From Alcanivoracaceae bacterium (GTDB taxonomy: Bacteria; Pseudomonadota; Gammaproteobacteria; Pseudomonadales; Alcanivoracaceae): a stretch of DNA of 64,000 nucleotides. This document shows, piece by piece, positions 59,859 to 64,000 of this stretch. The position numbers and the translations under genes are program-made. Below the pieces are notes generated by a model. That model had not been told where the DNA came from. It was given only the letters and a program-made list of their open reading frames with translations, and did not search any database. Numbering within the stretch: the first letter of the stretch is position 1; each line of letters opens with the position of its first letter. The stretch spans positions 186,001 to 250,000 of the forward strand of contig JAGLCJ010000008.1 in assembly GCA_023146255.1 (NCBI GenBank), read 5' to 3'.

Positions 59859-61772
59859 ATGCAAGGATTGCCTGTAATCAAACATGACCCCGCCATGATG
59901 GCGGACAGCCCGGCCCCGGAACGGCGCTGGCGCTGGCTGTGCCTGAGCATGCTGCTGGTCGCTTTGGCGTTGCTCCCCGCCCTGTCTCCAGCTGCTGTAG
60001 TGCTGGACGGCAGCCTCGGCCAGATCGAGTTGAGCAGTCGCCTGCAGTGGCTGCGCGACGACAGTGGCCAGCTTGGCGCCAGCGAGCTGCTGCAGCCGGA
60101 TATTATCTGGCAACCAGCCACCGGCGCTGCGGTAAACCGGGGGATTGACCGTCACGACTGGTGGTTCCGGGTCGACATTCGCAACAACAACCCCCGCATT
60201 GAGGAATACATTCTCGAAATCGCCTACCCGACGCTGGACCACATCGGCGTCTATCTGGCCAACGGCGACAAGATCGTTGATCAATACCTGCTTGGCGACC
60301 AGCGCCCGTTCATCGAGAGGCCAATCAATCATCATTATTTCCTGATGCCGACCCACTGGCCGGCAGACGAAACCCTCACCCTGCTGATCCATGTCCGCAC
60401 CAACGGCGTGGTCCAGTTGCCGTTATCGCTATGGCAGAAAAGCGCCTTTGCCAGTCACGATCAGGCCCGCCAACTGATCGCCGGCATCTATTTTGGTGCC
60501 ATGCTGGTGATGCTGATCTACAACCTGTTTATGTTTATCGGCATCGGCGATCGCAGCTATCTGTACTACGTCGGCTTTGTCGTCTCGGTGCCGATGTTTG
60601 TGTCCTCGTTGACTGGCTATTCGTTCCAGTATTTCTGGCCCGAGTCAACCGAATGGAACGGTCAGAGCATCGGCTTCTTCCTCACCAGCACGATAATGTT
60701 TGCCGTGCTTTTCACCCATGAGTTTCTGCAGCTCAACCGCGAATCCCTGCCATCGCCAATCCGGATTGGCAACCGCGCAGTGCTGGTGCTGTCGATGGTT
60801 ATGATGGCAACCGTTTTCCTGACTTCCTATAACACCATGCTGATCAGCGTGATCGCGGGCTCAGTGGTGGCCTGCAGTGCAGCACTGTTTGTCGGCCTGT
60901 TTGGCGCCCTGCGCGGTGAGCGACCGGCAATGTTCTATGTGTTTGCCTGGAGCTCGTTGCTGCTCGGCGGTCTGGTCCTTGCTGCCAGCAAACTGACCCT
61001 GTTACCACAAAATTCGTTTACCGATAATGCTGTGCAAATTGGCTCGATCATGCTCGTGGTGCTGCTGTCGTTTGCACTGGCAGAGCGTATCAATGAGGAG
61101 CGTCGGCGCCGTTTTCAGGCACAGATGGAAGCGCTGCAAAATGAGCGACGGGCACGGCTGGCTCAGGAGCAGGCACTGAACGCCCAGCAACAGGCCAACC
61201 AGCAACTGGAAGGCAAGGTGGCAGAACGCACGGAAGAGCTGGCCAAGGCCAATGCAATCCTGCAGGAACTGAGTGATTCGGATGCGCTTACCGGGTTGCG
61301 TAACCGGCGTTATCTGGACAACTACCTGAACCGGGAAGTGACCCGCTGCTTCCGCTATCAGCATCCGCTGGCGGTGATCCTGCTCGATATCGATCACTTC
61401 AAACTGTTCAATGACCGCCATGGCCACCAGATCGGTGACGATTGCCTGCGCATGGTGGCCACGCAGATTCGCCATTGCGTGGCCCGCGATTCGGATGTGG
61501 TGGCGCGTTATGGCGGTGAAGAGTTCTGCATTGTGCTGCCGGAAACCGACATGGAGGGCGCCCGGGCAGTGGCGGAACGGGTACGTCGACGGGTAGCGGA
61601 AACGCCGTTCCGGGTGGCCAATGAAAATATAATCGTGACGATCAGTGCCGGTGTGACCTGTGCCGTGCCGATGGCGCCAGGTCAGGAAGCACTGCTGCTG
61701 CAACGGGCCGACGAAGGCCTGTATCAATCAAAGGATGAAGGTCGGAACCGGGTAACCTGTCTGCCCGGCTGA
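59859..61772 (+). CDS. 7TMR-DISM diguanylate cyclase
   Basis: A 637-residue membrane protein making cyclic di-GMP. Signal-anchor (about 25-45), periplasmic DISM beta domain (about 50-200; RHDWWFRVDIRNNNP), seven membrane helices (about 210-410), a Gln/Glu-rich coiled coil (about 415-470, EALQNERRARLAQEQALNAQ) and a GGDEF domain (about 470-635) with SDALTGLRNRR, LLDIDHFKLFNDRHGHQIGD and active GGEEF at 552-556. The I-site RDSD lies five residues upstream. It is the cyclase counterpart of the two DISM kinases at 4-10 kb. ATG 59859 has AGGAGG eight bases upstream. Confidence 0.93.
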   Translation: MQGLPVIKHDPAMMADSPAPERRWRWLCLSMLLVALALLPALSPAAVVLDGSLGQIELSSRLQWLRDDSGQLGASELLQPDIIWQPATGAAVNRGIDRHDWWFRVDIRNNNPRIEEYILEIAYPTLDHIGVYLANGDKIVDQYLLGDQRPFIERPINHHYFLMPTHWPADETLTLLIHVRTNGVVQLPLSLWQKSAFASHDQARQLIAGIYFGAMLVMLIYNLFMFIGIGDRSYLYYVGFVVSVPMFVSSLTGYSFQYFWPESTEWNGQSIGFFLTSTIMFAVLFTHEFLQLNRESLPSPIRIGNRAVLVLSMVMMATVFLTSYNTMLISVIAGSVVACSAALFVGLFGALRGERPAMFYVFAWSSLLLGGLVLAASKLTLLPQNSFTDNAVQIGSIMLVVLLSFALAERINEERRRRFQAQMEALQNERRARLAQEQALNAQQQANQQLEGKVAERTEELAKANAILQELSDSDALTGLRNRRYLDNYLNREVTRCFRYQHPLAVILLDIDHFKLFNDRHGHQIGDDCLRMVATQIRHCVARDSDVVARYGGEEFCIVLPETDMEGARAVAERVRRRVAETPFRVANENIIVTISAGVTCAVPMAPGQEALLLQRADEGLYQSKDEGRNRVTCLPG

Positions 61773-61793
61773 AACCGGGCAGACATTGTCAGC

Positions 61794-62504
61794 TTACAGG
61801 TGCAGGCCACACTCGGTTTTCGGCTTGCCCTGCCAACGGCCACTGCGACCATCGCCTTTCACCGTGCAATGGCTGCAACCGATCGACGAATAGCCCTCGG
61901 CCACCAGCGGATGGAACGGCAGTTGATGCTCGGCAATGTAGGCATCACGCTGGTCCCGGGTGACATCGATCATCGGGTTGAACTTGATGATGCCACGACG
62001 CTCTTCAAAGATGTCGAGGCCGGCGCGATGATCAGTTTGCCAGCCCATCAGGCTGGACACCCAGATCTGGAAATCCAGCTTGACCGCCTCCAGCGGTTCC
62101 ACCTTGTTCACCGAGCAGCACAGATCAGGATCGGTTTCCCAGAGCCGCTCGGTAATAGCGTACTGGTGATGGTGGTGATCCGGCTTCACATCCTCGACCT
62201 TGAGCTTGAACAGGTCAGCCAGATAATCCCGGTAGTTCAGGGTTTCCTGAAAATGAAATCCGGTGTCAATAAAGTGAATGACCTGCTGCGGACGAATGCT
62301 GTTAATGATGTGCAGGAAGTAGGCCGAGGTGGCGGCAAATGATGAGGTCACCAGCACGCCATCGGCACTGAAGTCCTGATACAGCCGACGAATACGCTCG
62401 TCAAAGCTGAGCGGCCGGTAGACCCGGTTCAGCTCTGCCAGCGCTTCCGGGGTCAGGCCGGCGCTGTTGGCAGGAACTCGAGCGATCAGTTGCGGGCTGT
62501 TCAT
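61794..62504 (-). CDS. cysH: Assimilatory adenylyl-sulfate (APS) reductase, CysH family
   Basis: A 236-residue reductase of the CysH family. The FIDTGFHFQETLNY motif binds the nucleotide sulfate; catalytic Cys232 is in TECGLHL at the C-terminus. Cys129-Cys130 (DLCCSVNK) and Cys210/Cys213 (GCSHCT) form the 4Fe-4S binding set found only in APS-using enzymes, so it likely reduces APS rather than PAPS to sulfite. ATG 62504 has CGGAG upstream; an open extension to 62621 is not convincing. It is divergent from the antiporter gene over 141 bp. Confidence 0.93.
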   Translation of the reverse strand: MNSPQLIARVPANSAGLTPEALAELNRVYRPLSFDERIRRLYQDFSADGVLVTSSFAATSAYFLHIINSIRPQQVIHFIDTGFHFQETLNYRDYLADLFKLKVEDVKPDHHHHQYAITERLWETDPDLCCSVNKVEPLEAVKLDFQIWVSSLMGWQTDHRAGLDIFEERRGIIKFNPMIDVTRDQRDAYIAEHQLPFHPLVAEGYSSIGCSHCTVKGDGRSGRWQGKPKTECGLHL

Positions 62505-62645
62505 TACGACTCCGGGCATACTGGTACAGGGACGGGCATCATACGAATCCGACGGCGCGCTGAAAAAGACCGAGTAATTGTATCCATATGCCGACAGAGA
62601 ATATATTTTGGCTGAAATCATCGATCGGGAAATAATGGGGCGCTC

Positions 62646-64000
62646 ATGATTGAGGCTGTCTGGCTGGCCTTCGCCTTTATCACCGGCATACTGGTGCGGC
62701 CAGCGGGCTTACCTCCGCTGGTGGGGTATCTGGCCGCCGGCTTTGCGCTGGCAGCGCTGGGCGCCGATCTCGGCATGCCCGCCGACAGCGGCACCATGTT
62801 GAGCCACATCGCCCATCTGGGTGTGCTGCTGTTGCTGTTCACCGTCGGCCTGAAACTCAAGGTCCGCAATCTGGTTCGCCCCGAGGTGATTGGTGGCGGC
62901 CTGCTGCATTTCGGACTGTCGGTGGTGGTGATTGCACCCGGCCTGTATTTTTTCCTGGCCCTCGACAGCCGCACAGCGGTTCTGCTCGCCATTGCCCTGG
63001 CCTTCTCCAGCACCGTGCTGGCTGCCAAGGTACTGGAAAGCAAGCGCGAATTGCGTGCGTTCCACGGCCGCGTCGCAATCGGCATCCTGATTGTTCAGGA
63101 CCTGATCGCACTGGGGGTGATGAGCATCGCCAGCGGCCAAAGCCCATCCGCCTGGGCCTTGCTGATTTTTTCCCTGCCGCTGCTACGCCCAATTCTTTAC
63201 CGATTGCTGGATGTCACCGGGCACGAAGAACTGCTGGTGCTATTCGGTCTGTTGCTGGCGATCGCGGTGGGCGGCTATGGCTTTGAATCCGTTGGCCTGA
63301 GCTCAGAGCTGGGTGCTCTGGTCTTCGGGGTACTCCTCTCCGGCCACACCCGAGCCAAGGAGCTCTCTGATTCTCTCTGGAGTATCAAAGAGGTGTTTCT
63401 GGTCGGCTTTTTCCTGCAGATCGGTCTGGCCGGCCTGCCCGATCAGAACCAGTTCCTGTTTGCCGTCGCCATGTCGCTGTTTCTGCCCCTGAAAGGTGTG
63501 CTGTTTTTCCTGCTGCTGGTGTTGTTCCGGCTGCGCTCGCGCAGCGCTTTCCTGAGTGCCCTGCCGCTGACCAACTACAGTGAGTTCGGCCTGATTGTCG
63601 CCAGCGTGGTGCTGCCCGAATGGCTGGTGCCGCTGGCACTGACGGTGGCGTTTTCATTCCTGCTGTCTGCGCCGTTAAACCGGATTGCACACCCGCTATA
63701 CGAACGCATCGCCAGCCGGCTGGCACCATTTGAGCGCAACCAGCGGCACCCGGATGAGCAGCCCATTTCTCTGGGCGACGCCCGTGTGCTGGTCATGGGG
63801 ATGGGCCGCACCGGCTCGGCCGCCTATGACTTTTTACGCCCACACGAGTCACGCTTGATTGCTCTGGACTCTGACCCGACCAAGATGGCCGCTCACCAGC
63901 GCGCCGGACGCAATGTGTTCTTCGCTGACGCCGAAGATCCGGTGTTTTGGGAGGGACTGCAGATGGATCATATCGAGGCAGTTATCCTCGCCATGAACGA
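62646..64000 (+). CDS. CPA2 monovalent cation:proton antiporter (KefB/YbaL-like), 3' part missing
   Basis: The frame starts at ATG 62646 and runs past the right edge, about 451 codons visible. It begins with MIEAVWLAFAFITGILVRPAGLP and shows the CPA2 exchanger pattern of 10-13 hydrophobic segments (LPPLVGYLAAGFALAALGAD, SSTVLAAKVLESK, IGILIVQDLIALGVM) up to about residue 345, followed by a TrkA-N Rossmann domain (RVLVMGMGRTGSAAYDFL, LIALDSDPTK). It exchanges K+ or Na+ for protons. The end and any regulatory C-terminal domain are outside the window. Confidence 0.92.
   Translation, partial: MIEAVWLAFAFITGILVRPAGLPPLVGYLAAGFALAALGADLGMPADSGTMLSHIAHLGVLLLLFTVGLKLKVRNLVRPEVIGGGLLHFGLSVVVIAPGLYFFLALDSRTAVLLAIALAFSSTVLAAKVLESKRELRAFHGRVAIGILIVQDLIALGVMSIASGQSPSAWALLIFSLPLLRPILYRLLDVTGHEELLVLFGLLLAIAVGGYGFESVGLSSELGALVFGVLLSGHTRAKELSDSLWSIKEVFLVGFFLQIGLAGLPDQNQFLFAVAMSLFLPLKGVLFFLLLVLFRLRSRSAFLSALPLTNYSEFGLIVASVVLPEWLVPLALTVAFSFLLSAPLNRIAHPLYERIASRLAPFERNQRHPDEQPISLGDARVLVMGMGRTGSAAYDFLRPHESRLIALDSDPTKMAAHQRAGRNVFFADAEDPVFWEGLQMDHIEAVILAMN

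Noticed and set aside
1..64000. CRISPR arrays, tRNA or rRNA genes, prophage
   Set aside because: Reading through the intergenic regions gave no regularly spaced repeats, cloverleaf-like sequences, rRNA-like blocks or phage structural genes; a dedicated scan was not possible.

Overview
The window reads as a chromosomal segment of a free-living, probably aquatic, gammaproteobacterium. It is GC-rich with densely packed genes, many 1-8 bp start/stop overlaps, and clear Shine-Dalgarno sites. Lineage clues are a PA0069-type radical SAM gene under a LexA box, CreBC, a dedicated GN-class (marine-type) sortase with its target protein, a flavoprotein-SelD fusion, MscK, and several 7TMR-DISM signalling proteins. 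No rRNA, tRNA, CRISPR array, prophage or intact insertion sequence was recognised. The exact genus cannot be fixed from this sequence.

Layout. 0-3.7 kb: housekeeping and stress genes (C39-like peptidase end, alpha/beta hydrolase, SOS-boxed radical SAM protein, glutathione transferase, DUF2288, NTF2-like). 3.9-11.8 kb: a sensory block with two tandem paralogous 7TMR-DISM hybrid histidine kinases and a convergent CHASE4-like/HAMP hybrid kinase. 11.9-15.2 kb: metG and a patatin. 15.15-15.75 kb: a short AT-rich island with tiny genes. 16.0-23.5 kb: a secreted M19 dipeptidase-like protein divergent from an AraC regulator, facing a DUF3604-PPIase-HupE operon. 23.9-28.7 kb: a diguanylate cyclase, TfoX-like protein, HigB/HigA-type toxin-antitoxin pair, and a TetR-controlled unknown gene plus SDR. 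28.8-33.8 kb: an AT-richer secreted protein, the remnant of a molybdopterin oxidoreductase C-terminus, a DUF3336 patatin, a DRE-TIM-like protein and a DUF4136 lipoprotein. 33.8-38.5 kb: the sortase target-sortase-creB-creC operon. 38.8-48.7 kb: an MBL-fold protein, a saccharopine-dehydrogenase-like reductase, SelD fusion plus TrmJ-like methyltransferase, MscK and a sterol-desaturase-like enzyme. 48.9-57.8 kb: an RND pump with TetR, aldehyde dehydrogenase, ABC-2 exporter and glycine-zipper protein. 57.9-64 kb: an acyltransferase-thioesterase-unknown operon, a 7TMR-DISM diguanylate cyclase, an APS-type CysH, and a truncated CPA2 antiporter.

Themes. Membrane sensing is heavily represented: three hybrid kinases, CreC and two diguanylate cyclases. 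Lipid and envelope remodelling is the second theme: two patatins, acyltransferase, thioesterase, desaturase, sortase system and RND/ABC exporters. Regulation visible in the DNA includes a near-ideal LexA box, twin 15-bp palindromes at one TetR gene, direct repeats at another, and REP-like palindromes that twice fill the gap between convergent genes.

The best candidates for less-described biology are the sortase operon wired to CreBC, the DUF3604-PPIase-HupE operon facing an AraC/M19 pair, and the second 7TMR-DISM kinase copy with an altered H-box and a shortened ATP lid.
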